Assembly: GCA_951813625.1 (NCBI GenBank)
Contig: CATOTS010000012.1
Location: 95,210 to 159,209 of the forward strand
Source of the DNA: an uncultured Caldilineaceae bacterium
GTDB lineage: Bacteria; Chloroflexota; Anaerolineae; Caldilineales; Caldilineaceae
Length of the DNA: 64,000 bases
Direction: 5' to 3'
The notes beneath the pieces were generated by a model that saw nothing but the letters and a program-made list of their open reading frames with translations, had not been told where the DNA came from and made no database searches. The position numbers and the translations under genes were made by a program. Shown piece by piece: positions 16,445-25,319 of this stretch. The first letter of the stretch is position 1. Each line of letters starts with the position of its first letter.

Positions 16445-17593
16445 TCAGGATGCTGCCAGCCAGCAGTCGAACCAGTCGAATGCATCCGACTGCATCTCAA
16501 GGTCGAACTTGTGATCACCTGCGTAGAAAGCGCAGCGGTAGCTGCCGGGCGCATCGGCTTTATCGTAGATTTCACGCAAAATGGCGTCGGCCCGCTCCAT
16601 CTCGGGACGGGTGAACAGCGGGTCCTCGCTGTTGTTCTGAACCAACGTCGGCAGCGGCGCCCGCATCCCCAGAATGTCCGGATAGTCCATCTCGGTGGGC
16701 AGATGAGGTACGTAGATCATCCACGTGTGGCTGTGGCTCTTGTTGAGCAGATAGTCGCGCCAGGTAGTCATCATGCCGACGCAGACCGCGCAGCGCACGC
16801 GGTCGTCCAGCCCGGCCAGGTAGACTGTGCGCAGCCCGCCGCCGGACAGTCCGCCAATGCCGACGCGGCTCGGGTCCACGTCGTCGCGGGCGCAGAGCAC
16901 ATCCAGCGCCCGTAGATCCTCGGCCAGCCACACACCGGGCCAGGTCGTGCCGGCGCTGAACAGGGATTTCGCCAGGATCGATTCGTGGCCGTTTGCCCAG
17001 CGGTTGTAGGCCTCGATGTATTCAGGTTCATCCGACTCGACCGCGTCCATCCCGTCGCGGATATGCGGAGGAACGTCAGCGATGCGGATGCGGCGGCTGC
17101 CGAAGGCGAAGGCATCGGGCACGAGTACGGCATAGCCGCGCTGGGCAAGGCGATTGGCCCAGGGTACATCGCCATAAGCCCGCCTCCGGTGCTCGATGTT
17201 GACCGCGTTCTGCTGCTCCTGCGTGCGTGTGATCTTCTGCCAGCCGTGGAACTTGTGGCCGCCGTGATCGTGCAGGGCCAGCACGCCGGGCAGCGGGCCG
17301 GGCGCGGCGGCCGGTTTCAACAGGACGGCCGCAGTGCGCGGGCCGTAGGGCAGTTGCCAGGAGAGTGTCTCCACGCGCAGACCGTCATACTCATGCTGCC
17401 GCTCAATCCGCACCTCTGGCAGGTCGCCTGTGTCCGGCATCGCCAGCCGTTCGCGAAATCGCTGTCGTGCAGCAGGCCGCCAGGCGGCCGGATCGGTCCA
17501 ATGGGTATGGCGGAAGGAGAGATAGTTCGGCCCTTCACCCGCAAGGGCAGCCGCCCATGTGCCGTAGGCGCCGAGCATCGAATGTGAGGTCAT
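16445..17593 (-). CDS. Alpha/beta hydrolase of the dienelactone hydrolase/acetylxylan esterase type
   Basis: The 382-aa product has the alpha/beta-hydrolase signs: ALHDHGGHK as the oxyanion region, the nucleophile elbow GGLSGGG (G-x-S-x-G), VLVPDAFAFGSR, and a late GDHKFD with the likely catalytic His. It resembles the large bacterial esterases annotated as dienelactone hydrolase-like or DUF1749/acetylxylan esterase-like. ATG 17593 is preceded by GGAAG with suitable spacing; the track start at 17644 adds an unconserved leader. No signal peptide is seen, so it probably acts in the cytoplasm. It is the first gene of the closely spaced minus-strand run ending at 4792. Confidence 0.82.
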   Translation of the reverse strand: MTSHSMLGAYGTWAAALAGEGPNYLSFRHTHWTDPAAWRPAARQRFRERLAMPDTGDLPEVRIERQHEYDGLRVETLSWQLPYGPRTAAVLLKPAAAPGPLPGVLALHDHGGHKFHGWQKITRTQEQQNAVNIEHRRRAYGDVPWANRLAQRGYAVLVPDAFAFGSRRIRIADVPPHIRDGMDAVESDEPEYIEAYNRWANGHESILAKSLFSAGTTWPGVWLAEDLRALDVLCARDDVDPSRVGIGGLSGGGLRTVYLAGLDDRVRCAVCVGMMTTWRDYLLNKSHSHTWMIYVPHLPTEMDYPDILGMRAPLPTLVQNNSEDPLFTRPEMERADAILREIYDKADAPGSYRCAFYAGDHKFDLEMQSDAFDWFDCWLAAS

Positions 17594-17718
17594 CGCGTCG
17601 CTTCCTGGTGCAATCGTCGGAAAAGGGTTACAAGGCCGCTTCACGCCAGTTCAATGCAGCCCGCGCTGTGGCAGATTATAAAGCAGGAGCGGGGCGCGCG
17701 GAAAGGCAGGCAAACAAG

Positions 17719-17751
17719 AAGGGGAGGTCGAAGCAGCGCCGACCTCCCCTT
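17719..17751 (-). terminator. Rho-independent-type hairpin after the VOC gene
   Basis: AAGGGGAGGTCG and CGACCTCCCCTT form a perfect 12-bp stem with a 9-nt loop. On the minus strand it is followed by TTCTTGTTTG, a moderately T-rich tail. It lies 116 bp beyond the stop of the VOC gene and ahead of the hydrolase gene, so it likely separates the two transcription units. Confidence 0.75.
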
Positions 17752-17866
17752 TGTTTGTCTTCATGGCATCGACCTGGACCGGGAGCCCATTCCCTGCGAA
17801 TTCAAGCGGATCCACACGCAAGGATTTCGCATAGCGGTCTTTGGCCGGGTCTCAACCCGAACGCCC

Positions 17867-18664
17867 CTAGTAGCCAGGTGGGGCGTCGACCGGTCCGTCG
17901 AACTGCATCGCGGTGAAGACGCCGCCCTGCGGATCCCCGACGACGGCGAAGCGGCCAACCGTGCCGGTATCGGTCGGGGGGACGTGAATGGCGCCGCCGA
18001 GTTCCTTTGCCCTGGCCGCGGTCGCCTCGATATCCTCCGACATGAAGTAGACGCCCCAATTGGGCGGAACTTCGCCCCAGGATTCGTCCATCTGCAACAT
18101 GCCGGCCTGCATGCGCTCGCCCAGTTTGAAGAGGTGGTAGCCGTTGGGGTCCTGGTCGCGGCCCCAGTCGAAGACGGTCTGATAGAACTTGTGCGCGGTT
18201 TCGGGATCCTTTGTCTGCAACTCACTCCAGACCCACGCGTTTGGCATGTTGACCAGCTGCGCGCCGATGTGTTCCTTTGGCTGCCACAGGCTGACCATGG
18301 CGCCGGTCGGGTCCTGTAGCACACCCAATCGTCCCGATTCCATGACATCCATCGGCTCCATAGCAAGGGTCCCGCCGGCTGCCGTCGCCTTGGCGATCAC
18401 GGCGTCGATGTCATCGTGTTTGATGTAGGATGACCAGATCGGCGGGATGTTCTGGGCCATCATCTCCGCCGGCAGATTGCTCAGGCCGGCGACGTTGTAC
18501 CCCTCTATTTGGCACAGTGAATAATGGCTGCCCATCGGCGTGGACATGTCGTAGTAGTCCCACCCGAAGAGGCCGCTGTAGAACTCTTTGGCTGCCGGGA
18601 CGTCGCTGGTGGCGAGGTCTACCCAGCAGAACATATTGTTCGGATAACTCTTTACTACCTGCAT
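17867..18664 (-). CDS. VOC-family (glyoxalase/bleomycin-resistance fold) protein, two domains
   Basis: The 265-aa product consists of two tandem VOC units. Each starts with the pattern W-x-(D/E)-L-x-x-x-D-x-x-x-A-x-x-F-Y: FCWVDLATSDVPAAKEFYSGLFGW at residues 12-35 and VWSELQTKDPETAHKFYQTVFDW around residue 145. Each ends with a D-P-x-G segment (LQDPTGAMVSLWQP, VGDPQGGVFTAMQF). The two-domain arrangement is common in actinobacterial and Chloroflexota hydrolase-like or lyase-like members annotated VOC. Substrate unknown. ATG 18664 follows AAGGAGA. It is monocistronic by context, with a hairpin terminator downstream. Confidence 0.9.
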   Translation of the reverse strand: MQVVKSYPNNMFCWVDLATSDVPAAKEFYSGLFGWDYYDMSTPMGSHYSLCQIEGYNVAGLSNLPAEMMAQNIPPIWSSYIKHDDIDAVIAKATAAGGTLAMEPMDVMESGRLGVLQDPTGAMVSLWQPKEHIGAQLVNMPNAWVWSELQTKDPETAHKFYQTVFDWGRDQDPNGYHLFKLGERMQAGMLQMDESWGEVPPNWGVYFMSEDIEATAARAKELGGAIHVPPTDTGTVGRFAVVGDPQGGVFTAMQFDGPVDAPPGY

Positions 18665-18828
18665 GAAGCTGTCTCCTTATTACGAGAGTGGGGAACTGAA
18701 ACGCCTGTTGGCACAGACAGGTATCAACGTAGCACAGATCGATGATGTGTGCTGAATTGACAGCAGTCTGTTCTCATTATGGGACGCTTTTCCCCTCGAA
18801 AGTGTTCCGCCAAGCTGGCTGGAGGCGC

Positions 18829-18857
18829 AAAAAAAGCCGACCGGGAAACCGGTCGGC
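18829..18857 (-). terminator. Rho-independent terminator of the relic aquaporin gene
   Basis: GCCGACCGG-GAAA-CCGGTCGGC is a perfect 9-bp stem closed by a GNRA tetraloop; on the minus strand seven T residues follow directly. It lies just after the stop codon of the aquaporin 3' relic at 18882, so it was probably that gene's terminator. A near twin stands after the catalase gene (22776-22803). Confidence 0.9.
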
Positions 18858-18881
18858 ATTGTATTTGGGCGCCTGACGGAC

Positions 18882-19293
18882 TCAGGCCTCTTCGAGGTAG
18901 TAGCGGTAAAGCAGCCCTGCGAGAACGATGCCAATTATTGTCGCCACGATATAGACCCAGATGTCGCTGAAAATGCCGGCTGCCACCGCCGGGCCAGTCG
19001 AAGGACTAGGAAAGTGAACATGCGTATCCGCAGTCACCCAGCCCTTTTCCCGCCACGGCAGCACCCGTTCCAACTCGAAGACCACTTCGTCAGTGTCAGC
19101 CGCGATCGTCACCTGTTTACGAATCAGCGCCGTCTCATATAGCCCTTGGTGATCTCCACGAAAACCTCGCCCAACGGCATATCCACCTCGCAATGGCCGT
19201 CGATGTAGCAATACTGGTTGCGGCCGTTCACGAACTCGCCGTAGTTGTCCTCAAACCAGTGAGGATTCACCTTGCGATGGCGGCCGCGCTAAG
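18882..19293 (-). pseudogene. Chimeric pseudogene: CehA/McbA-like fragment joined to aquaporin C-terminus
   Basis: Two unrelated gene pieces are joined. From 19293 down to about 18993 the DNA matches 15253-14960 of the CehA-like gene (roughly 85% by eye), including HCEVDMPLG, VLPWREKGWVTADTHVHF and SPST, but a 2-base insertion near 19139 breaks the frame. From about 18993 to 18882 the frame continues as GPAVAAGIFSDIWVYIVATIIGIVLAGLLYRYYLEEA, which I recognise as the last transmembrane helix of an MIP/aquaporin-type channel. The track ORF 18882-19211 is this chimera plus a false leader. The aquaporin terminator still stands downstream. It looks like a recombination scar. Confidence 0.7.
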
Positions 19294-19379
19294 CGGTCTG
19301 CGCTGTCCGGGATACTATAGCAGGGATTGGAAAGAGGGGAATAGCCGCGCTAACTTGGCGCGTAACCGCAGAAGCACAG

Positions 19380-19408
19380 AAAAGGGACCGCCACAACCGT
19401 ACGGTCCC
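19380..19408 (-). terminator. Terminator after the NHL propeller gene
   Basis: On the minus strand GGGACCG and CGGTCCC form a 7-bp stem with an 11-nt loop, followed by TTTTCTG. It lies 87 bp after the stop of the NHL gene, and the A-rich side faces left as expected for leftward transcription. Confidence 0.7.
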
Positions 19409-19494
19409 CCTTGCCACCGTGCTGGAATTCCGGCAGGACGTGTGGTGGCTTACTCTCGTTTGTCAGGCGGCGACGCAAAGCGTCCCCAGGGCGC

Positions 19495-20502
19495 TTAGGC
19501 CCTATTCAGTCTGGTTACCCTGCCCCCAATGAGCCATTCGGCCACATACAGGTTACCGCTGGCGTCCGCAGCCAAACCGTGAGGGCTGTTGAACTTGCCC
19601 GTCTCCAGGTGGCTCGTGCGTACTGACTGCCCCGATTCGTTCACATTGTTGGGCCAGCCCTCAACATCGCACACCTGCTTGTTGTCGCCGAGGTACGTGA
19701 GCAGTTCATCGTTTATATCGGTGACCACGAGGCGGGCGCGAAGCTCGGCAATGATCATCAGATCGCCATGTGTCGCGAAACAACTGGGCGTGTTCAGAAA
19801 ACCGTCACCAAACATCCGCTTGAATCCACCCTCCATGTCGTAGACCTGTACGCGGTCGTTGGCCCTGTCCGCCACGTAGAGCTCCGGCTCGGACTTGCGA
19901 TAATCAAAGAAGATGCCGTGCGGGCAGTTGTAGGCCCCCGCCCCTTCCTCGCCGTTGATGCTGCTGACATGCTCGCCATCCTTCGTGAACCTGTGGACAT
20001 GGTACGCGCCGTACCCATCGCCCACCCAGATGTCGCCGTTGCCACCAAAGCGCTCCTCGTTCACCGCGACGGTTGTGGGGGAGTAGCGTTTGTCTTTGTA
20101 CATGGGAAGGGGAGGCGTCTCCAGCCTCATGACCACTTCACCGTCCAATGTCGTCTTGAATACCTGACCGGGCCCTTCGCCCACGCCCGGAGGGTTCTGG
20201 TAGCCGTGAAGATAGTGATTCTTGGATCCGTGGTCCACAATCCACAGATACTCGACTCCGTCCTCGTTGATGAGGGTGATCCCATGCGCCTCGGCAAAGT
20301 CGCCGCGCCACGAGGAAATCAGGTTGCCGTCCCCGTCGAAGGTCATCACTTCCGGATCGCCGGGGTGGCTGGTCATAACGTTTCCCGATTCCGTGACAAC
20401 GATGCCCGGATGCGCCCATCCCTTGCGTGAGCTTTCACTTTCGGGAAGCTTGGCCCAATTGTCGTTCCAGTTGTATGAATGCCCTTCGCTGCCTACCCGC
20501 AT
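19495..20502 (-). CDS. NHL-repeat six-bladed beta-propeller protein
   Basis: The 335-aa product is built of repeated blades with the NHL pattern: HPGIVVTESGNVMTSHPG, NCPHGIFFDYRKSEPELYVADRANDRVQVYD and FNSPHGLAADASGNLYVAEWLIGGRV. This is the fold of peptidyl-hydroxyglycine lyase-like and other propeller proteins. No signal peptide is seen, which is unusual for this group. ATG 20502 was chosen because GGAGGT lies upstream at a good distance (GGAGGTAATGTCATG); the track start at 20526 would skip that site. Enzymatic role cannot be stated; similar proteins occur beside dehydrogenases, and an alcohol dehydrogenase gene is the upstream neighbour. Confidence 0.85.
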   Translation of the reverse strand: MRVGSEGHSYNWNDNWAKLPESESSRKGWAHPGIVVTESGNVMTSHPGDPEVMTFDGDGNLISSWRGDFAEAHGITLINEDGVEYLWIVDHGSKNHYLHGYQNPPGVGEGPGQVFKTTLDGEVVMRLETPPLPMYKDKRYSPTTVAVNEERFGGNGDIWVGDGYGAYHVHRFTKDGEHVSSINGEEGAGAYNCPHGIFFDYRKSEPELYVADRANDRVQVYDMEGGFKRMFGDGFLNTPSCFATHGDLMIIAELRARLVVTDINDELLTYLGDNKQVCDVEGWPNNVNESGQSVRTSHLETGKFNSPHGLAADASGNLYVAEWLIGGRVTRLNRA

Positions 20503-20648
20503 GACATTACCTCCTGCGCCTGTCAATGTAGTTGAAATTCAAGGGCAGCTGTTTTAGCGTCTGCCTGCGCTTGAAGCGCGCGTGCCGTTCCCGAACATGC
20601 AGGGAGAAGCTTTGCGGCACGAGTGATCACACGCGGGGCGAGGAACGG

Positions 20649-20672
20649 TGTGGGTGTGATGCCGCACCCACA
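20649..20672 (-). other. Intergenic hairpin between ADH and NHL genes
   Basis: TGTGGGTG and CACCCACA form an 8-bp stem with an 8-nt loop in the 222-bp gap after the ADH stop. It has no T-tract on either strand, so it is not a clear terminator; it could be an mRNA-processing or stabilising element if the two genes are co-transcribed. Confidence 0.5.
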
Positions 20673-20724
20673 TCCCCTGATTCTCTAAGTACGTGCTGCC
20701 CGGGAACGAACCAGCGCGTTCTGT

Positions 20725-21876
20725 TTAAGGTTTCAGGAGGATCTTGGTGTACCCTTCGATGCGCTTGTCAAACTTGTCATAGGCGTCGGCCGCGTCGTCC
20801 AGCGGCACCTCGTGGGACACAACGAAGCTGGGAGTGGCCTTGCCGGATATGATGAGGTCGCGCAAGTAGGCGTTGTACTGCTTCACGTTGCATTGACCCG
20901 TCCCCAGCTTCAGACCCTTCTCAAAAAGCTTCCCGAAGTTGATGGCCAGAGAGCCCCTCTTGGCGCCCTCGTCCACTCCACCGGGGTCCGATGGCACATA
21001 CAAGCCCGGAATGCCCATGATCCCTGTGGGATTGATCAGGTCGATCATCTGATTTAGGACCACGTTGGGAATCTCGGTCTGCTCGCCTCCGGCGGCGGAC
21101 GATCCTTGCGCAGCGGCCTGATAGCCCACAGCGTCGACCGTCTTGTCCACACCGTCGCCCCCGCGCATGTCCCTGATCTGCTCCACCGGATCACCGTCAT
21201 CGAAATTGATGGGAATACCGCCAATCTCGCTGGCCTTGTCCAGCCGCTCCTGCACGTGATCGATGGTATAGACCTCCGCCGCCCCTCTGATGATGCAGCT
21301 ATAGGTGGCCATCAGACCGACCGGTCCCGCGCCCCACACGGCGACGCTCTCGCCGGGACTCACGTCGGCAAGCTCAGTGCCGTGATAACCCGTGGGGAAT
21401 ATGTCCGCCAGAAGAGAGAAATCCCACTCGAATGCATCCCCGGACGGTAGAGGCAGACAGTTGAAGTCCGCGTAAGGCACCTGAATGTACTCGGCTTGCC
21501 CGCCGCGCCATGGTCCCATTGCCACGTATCCATACGCGCCGCCGGCAAATCCTGGGTTGACCGTGAGACAGAAACCCGTAAACCCCCGCTGGCAGTTCTT
21601 GCAGAAGCCGCAGCCGACGTTGAACGGCATCACGACCCTGTCGCCTACGGACAAGGTTTTCACAGCGGACCCGATATCTTCGACTATACCCATGTTCTCG
21701 TGTCCGAAGACTATGCCCGGTTCGGCCGCAGTCCGACCCTCATACATGTGCAGGTCGGAGCCGCAGATGCAACTCGAAGTAATCTTGACGATTACGTCAT
21801 TCGGATGCATTATCTCGGGATCGGGGACTTCCTCTACGGCAACGCTGAACGGACCCTGATACACGACGGCTCTCAT
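20725..21876 (-). CDS. Zinc-dependent alcohol dehydrogenase, formaldehyde-dehydrogenase-like
   Basis: The 383-aa product is a medium-chain dehydrogenase. Catalytic zinc ligands are seen in CICGSDLHMYEG (Cys) and GHENMGIVEDIG (His-Glu). The structural zinc loop has four Cys (CGFCKNCQRGFTGFC). The NAD site is VWGAGPVGLMA, followed by an acidic residue (TIDHV) suggesting NAD over NADP. The long insertion with TEIPNVVLNQMIDLINPTG resembles the glutathione-independent formaldehyde dehydrogenase group. ATG 21876 has GGGGAGG upstream; the track start at 21933 is an extension. Confidence 0.92.
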   Translation of the reverse strand: MRAVVYQGPFSVAVEEVPDPEIMHPNDVIVKITSSCICGSDLHMYEGRTAAEPGIVFGHENMGIVEDIGSAVKTLSVGDRVVMPFNVGCGFCKNCQRGFTGFCLTVNPGFAGGAYGYVAMGPWRGGQAEYIQVPYADFNCLPLPSGDAFEWDFSLLADIFPTGYHGTELADVSPGESVAVWGAGPVGLMATYSCIIRGAAEVYTIDHVQERLDKASEIGGIPINFDDGDPVEQIRDMRGGDGVDKTVDAVGYQAAAQGSSAAGGEQTEIPNVVLNQMIDLINPTGIMGIPGLYVPSDPGGVDEGAKRGSLAINFGKLFEKGLKLGTGQCNVKQYNAYLRDLIISGKATPSFVVSHEVPLDDAADAYDKFDKRIEGYTKILLKP

Positions 21877-21984
21877 AGTGACCTCCCCTTTGCCCTCTTG
21901 GATTGCTAAACCTAAGCGGTCAATCTCTTTCATCGCCGAGTGTATCAGGCTAGGGCAGTCATGTCAAAACCCGAATTCAGCTAA

Positions 21985-22260
21985 GGAGTAGGGTTTAGAG
22001 GTCTGGTGAATGCGTGTGATGTCTCGACTATCCCTCAGGACAAAGACAATCCGCATCCTGCACCCTTTCCTGTAGAGCTCGCCCAGTGGGTAATCGGTTC
22101 TACGACCGCACAGATTGTACTTGATCCGTTTATTGGCTCAGGGACAACAGGAATGGCGACAGAATTGGAACGGCAGCAGTGGACCGAGATGGACATATCG
22201 AAGGACTGCTGCACCCTTGCCCGTGATCGCATCGACAAGGTGAGGAGAATGATCCGGTGA
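21985..22260 (+). pseudogene. 3' fragment of a DNA methyltransferase (N4-cytosine type, MvaI/BcnI system)
   Basis: Only the C-terminal part of a beta-class DNA methyltransferase remains: DVSTIPQDKDNPHPAPFPVEL then VLDPFIGSGTTGMA, the latter being motif I (AdoMet binding) which lies near the C-terminus in this class. The DPPY catalytic motif and everything before it are missing; an in-frame stop lies at 21982-21984. The last codons overlap the following gene by GTGA. Together with the next feature it forms a broken type II restriction-modification pair. Confidence 0.75.
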
Positions 22261-22607
22261 CACAGTTTCCATCCAGACCGCCTCGCACGCGCAAAGAACT
22301 GTTTGAGCGAGTCCGGGCCGTGATAGCACACGGCCCGTAAGTTATGCCGGAGGAATCACGCTACAACGGCTCAGGCGCGCCCGGCGTGTTCCTGGAAGAT
22401 TTGCTGGGGGCAACAGCAGGCGGGCACGACATACCCGATGCCGTAGGGTGGGAACTGAAGTGGCATTCCGACCGCACAAGCCTTGTTACCCTGTTCCACA
22501 AGAGCCCGGACGGGCCAGAAGCCATTCTGCGCTTCATAGTGCGCCGATACGAGCGCAAGGACGTCCAGGGGCGCTCAATTCCGACATACCATCCGGGGGC
22601 GTTCTGA
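22257..22607 (+). pseudogene. Broken MvaI/BcnI-type restriction endonuclease
   Basis: The frame starts with GTG at 22257, overlapping the methyltransferase stop, runs 27 codons (ending RVRAVIAHGP), hits TAA at 22338-22340, and continues in the same frame as RYNGSGAPGVFLEDLLG and DAVGWELKWHSDRTSLVTLF to a TGA at 22605. The pattern G-x-x-G-x-x-L-E-x-L-L-G ... E-L-K ... T-L-F is that of the MvaI/BcnI family (E-x-K is the nuclease core). At about 116 codons it is half the usual length, so it has both a nonsense codon and a truncation. The two track ORFs are pieces of this one gene. Confidence 0.7.
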
Positions 22608-22775
22608 CCGCTTCAGAGTCGATACAACAAATGGGGAACCTTATCGTCTGCAAAACACAGACAGATCTAACCACAACACACCCAGATCATATGTGCTGAA
22701 TCGGCAACATTGGCGATCACAAGATAGGAAGATGTCCAATAACTGCAGGTTCCCCGTATCGCAGCCCCAGACGCG

Positions 22776-22803
22776 AAAAAGCCGACCGATTTCCCGGTCG
22801 GCT
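22776..22803 (-). terminator. Rho-independent terminator of the catalase gene
   Basis: On the minus strand AGCCGACCG and CGGTCGGCT pair over 9 bp around a 6-nt loop and are followed by TTTTTCGCG. It lies 90 bp after the catalase stop. Its stem is nearly the same as that at 18829-18857. Confidence 0.85.
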
Positions 22804-22893
22804 CTGTACGCGGCGGTGAATGAAAATCAGGCCTATTCGTACGTGTACCTTCTCCCCCTGGCGTATGACCTCATTGCATACGTTGCTGGGAGG

Positions 22894-24456
22894 TCAGTCG
22901 GCGGCTTTGGCCAGCGACGCTTCCGGCGTTGCCAGTTCCGAATATGCTTCTGCGCTGGTCTTCACTATTAGGTCAGCCAGAGACAGATCCGCGAGGGTGG
23001 CAACCCGCTCAGAGACATGGGTAAGGTTCAGCTTCCCGGCCACGCCGCAAGCATAGTCCGGATCGGCCTTATAAAAATGAACAAGCTGCCGCGTCTGGAT
23101 ACGTTCAGGCACGCCATCCATCGCTTCGGCGATATTTCTGAACAACTGCTCTTTCTGGTCGCTGTTCATCAGGCGGAATAGATTGCCGGGCTGCGTATAG
23201 TCGTCATTGCCGACGCGATGGTCGTAGCGGTCAGCATCGCCGGATACCTTGAGCGGCGGCTCAAGACTGCGGGAATCTTCGACCGGCCCTCCCATGCTAT
23301 TAGGCTCATAGTTGACCGCACCGCCGAAGTTGCCGTCAGAACGCAGGTTACCGTCGCGGTGATAAGTGTGAACCGGGCACTGAGGCTGGTTGGCTGGAAG
23401 GGCGGTATAGTTGACACCGATGCGGTAGCGGTGGGCGTCTGCGTAGGACATTATCCGCGCCTGGAGCATTTTGTCTGGCGAGAAGCCGATGCCGGGAACG
23501 ATGTTGGAGGGTTCAAACGCGGCCTGCTCGATGTCGGCAAAATAGTTTTCGGGGTTGCGATTGAGTTCCATGATGCCGACTTCTATCAGCGGATAGTCGC
23601 CATGGGGCCAGACCTTGGTCAGATCGAAGGGGTTGATGCGGTAGGTCTCAGCATCCTCTTCCGGCATCACTTGGACGCAGACGCGCCATTGCGGATAATC
23701 TCCTCGTTCGATGGCGTCGAAGAGATCACGCTGCGAGCTTTCTCGGTCCTGCCCGACAATCTCGGCCGCCTGGGCATTGGTCCATGTCTTGATGCCCTGC
23801 ATCGTCTTGAAGTGGAACTTGATCCAGAAGCGTTCATTGTCTGCATTGATAAAGCTGTAGGTATGGCTGCTGTAGCCGTTGACAAAGCGATACCCCTGGG
23901 GCAGACCGCGATCACTCATCAGGATGGTGACCTGGTGCAGGCTCTCGGGAGAGAGTGACCAGAAGTCCCACATAGCTGTGCTGGAGCGCATGTTTGTCTT
24001 GGGGTCGCGCTTCTGGGTATGGATGAAGTCGCCGAATTTGTAGGGATCGCGAACGAAGAAGACCGGGGTGTTGTTGCCGACCATATCCCAGTTTCCTTCT
24101 TCCGTGTAGAACTTGACAGCAAATCCGCGCACGTCGCGCTCAGCGTCTGCCGCGCCGCGTTCCCCTGCGACGGTCGAGAAGCGGAGCAGACAGTCGGTCT
24201 GCTTACCAACTTCAGAAAATATCCCGGCTTTGGTGTAGCGCGTGACATCATTTGTAACGGTGAAGGTTCCGTAGGCTCCCGAACCCTTGGCATGCACGAC
24301 CCGCTCCGGGACGCGTTCGCGGTTAAAGGTGGCCATCTTCTCCAGGAGTTGATAATCCTGCATTAGAAGTGGACCTCGCGGGCCGGCGGTCAATGAGTTC
24401 TGATTGTCTCCAATTGGCGCTCCATGAGCGGTTGTCAACTGTTTGCGTTCAGCCAT
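22894..24456 (-). CDS. Monofunctional haem catalase
   Basis: The 520-aa product decomposes hydrogen peroxide. Family marks: [20 protein letters not shown] (active-site His at VVHAKG), [38 protein letters not shown] with the distal Asn, and [18 protein letters not shown] with the proximal haem Tyr. Length fits small-subunit catalases; no C-terminal flavodoxin-like extension. The start ATG 24456 lies about 40 bp downstream of a strong promoter, and a terminator follows, so the gene is monocistronic. Confidence 0.96.
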   Translation of the reverse strand: MAERKQLTTAHGAPIGDNQNSLTAGPRGPLLMQDYQLLEKMATFNRERVPERVVHAKGSGAYGTFTVTNDVTRYTKAGIFSEVGKQTDCLLRFSTVAGERGAADAERDVRGFAVKFYTEEGNWDMVGNNTPVFFVRDPYKFGDFIHTQKRDPKTNMRSSTAMWDFWSLSPESLHQVTILMSDRGLPQGYRFVNGYSSHTYSFINADNERFWIKFHFKTMQGIKTWTNAQAAEIVGQDRESSQRDLFDAIERGDYPQWRVCVQVMPEEDAETYRINPFDLTKVWPHGDYPLIEVGIMELNRNPENYFADIEQAAFEPSNIVPGIGFSPDKMLQARIMSYADAHRYRIGVNYTALPANQPQCPVHTYHRDGNLRSDGNFGGAVNYEPNSMGGPVEDSRSLEPPLKVSGDADRYDHRVGNDDYTQPGNLFRLMNSDQKEQLFRNIAEAMDGVPERIQTRQLVHFYKADPDYACGVAGKLNLTHVSERVATLADLSLADLIVKTSAEAYSELATPEASLAKAAD

Positions 24457-24502
24457 CTTTATCGCCTTTCATGTGTATGAAGAGCCTCTTCCTAATTCAA
24501 AA

Positions 24503-24532
24503 ATTATACCGAGGTTGAACTATCTTGTCCAA
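24503..24532 (-). promoter_or_regulatory. Sigma-70-type promoter of the catalase gene
   Basis: On the minus strand TTGGAC is followed after 18 nt by a perfect TATAAT, about 47 bp upstream of the catalase ATG. No clear OxyR or PerR box is recognised. Confidence 0.75.
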
Positions 24533-24568
24533 AAAGGTTAGTTTGGGGATGTCCCTGAAAACGGACGA

Positions 24569-25204
24569 TTACCACAGCGTAATCACCCGCTCCTCCCCGT
24601 CTTTGAGCGCTTGGCGATTGCGGCTCAGAGAAATAGTTACAGCCAGGTAGGCAATGAGGCCAAATATTACATAGGGCCAGGGGGTCAGACCGGCAATCGA
24701 GAAAACGAGCGCGCATCCCAACGAAGTCACGCTCACGCTGTAGGTCCCGATCGAGGCCATGCGGCTCCACCAGATCAGCAGCAGCCCGACCAGACAGACG
24801 ACCGCGCCGATAAGCGGCGAAATCGCTACGATTGTCGCTGCGGTCGTGATCCCGCCGGCGCCGCCCTTGAAGCCCAGAAAGAGCGACCAGTTGTGGCCCA
24901 CGACCGCGCCTGCGCCGGCCAGCGAAGCGGCCGCAGCAGTTGCGATCTCACCCGTGCCGGGGAGGAAGGCGGTCGCGCCGTAGCGGATCAGCAGGACAGC
25001 CGCCGCGCCCTTCAGCGCATCCCCCAACAACGTAGGGATCGCGGCCTTCAGACCGGCTGCGCGCCATGCGTTCGTCGCGCCGGTGCGCCCGCTGCCGACT
25101 TGCCGGATGTCGACGCCGTAGATGGCGGTGGCAAGGACGCCAACCGGCACCGAACCGAGCAGATAGCCGAGCAGCGCGCCGGCGACAATCAGAATCCAGT
25201 CCAT
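24569..25204 (-). CDS. plsY: Glycerol-3-phosphate acyltransferase PlsY
   Basis: The 211-aa membrane protein transfers the acyl group from acyl-phosphate to glycerol-3-phosphate, the first step of phospholipid synthesis. The three cytoplasmic motifs of the family are present: GSGRTGATNAWRAAG (motif 1), GHNWSLFLGFKGGAGG (motif 2) and a shorter C-terminal segment ending in SLSRNRQ (motif 3 region). About five hydrophobic helices are visible and the length is typical. It stands alone between catalase and the bactofilin gene. Confidence 0.93.
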   Translation of the reverse strand: MDWILIVAGALLGYLLGSVPVGVLATAIYGVDIRQVGSGRTGATNAWRAAGLKAAIPTLLGDALKGAAAVLLIRYGATAFLPGTGEIATAAAASLAGAGAVVGHNWSLFLGFKGGAGGITTAATIVAISPLIGAVVCLVGLLLIWWSRMASIGTYSVSVTSLGCALVFSIAGLTPWPYVIFGLIAYLAVTISLSRNRQALKDGEERVITLW

Positions 25205-25319
25205 TGAAGATTAGCAGTCAGTGTCAGCGCTGCGGCGAGCGCGGCCTGATGCGGAAACCTTTTCGAGAGCACCTTCGTATCGTTGGGGCAAGGTGTCTCG
25301 TGCAGGCATTGGGCGAACG

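Noticed and set aside
18882-19211. 109-aa small membrane protein
   Set aside because: The N-terminal part is a frame-shifted leader and CehA-like fragment and the C-terminal part is an aquaporin tail; called a chimeric pseudogene instead.
18700-22720. Similarity between the segments near 18710-18765 and 22655-22715 (ACAGACAG ... TGTGCTGAAT)
   Set aside because: Only short words match and the alignment needs many changes; not strong enough to call a repeat.
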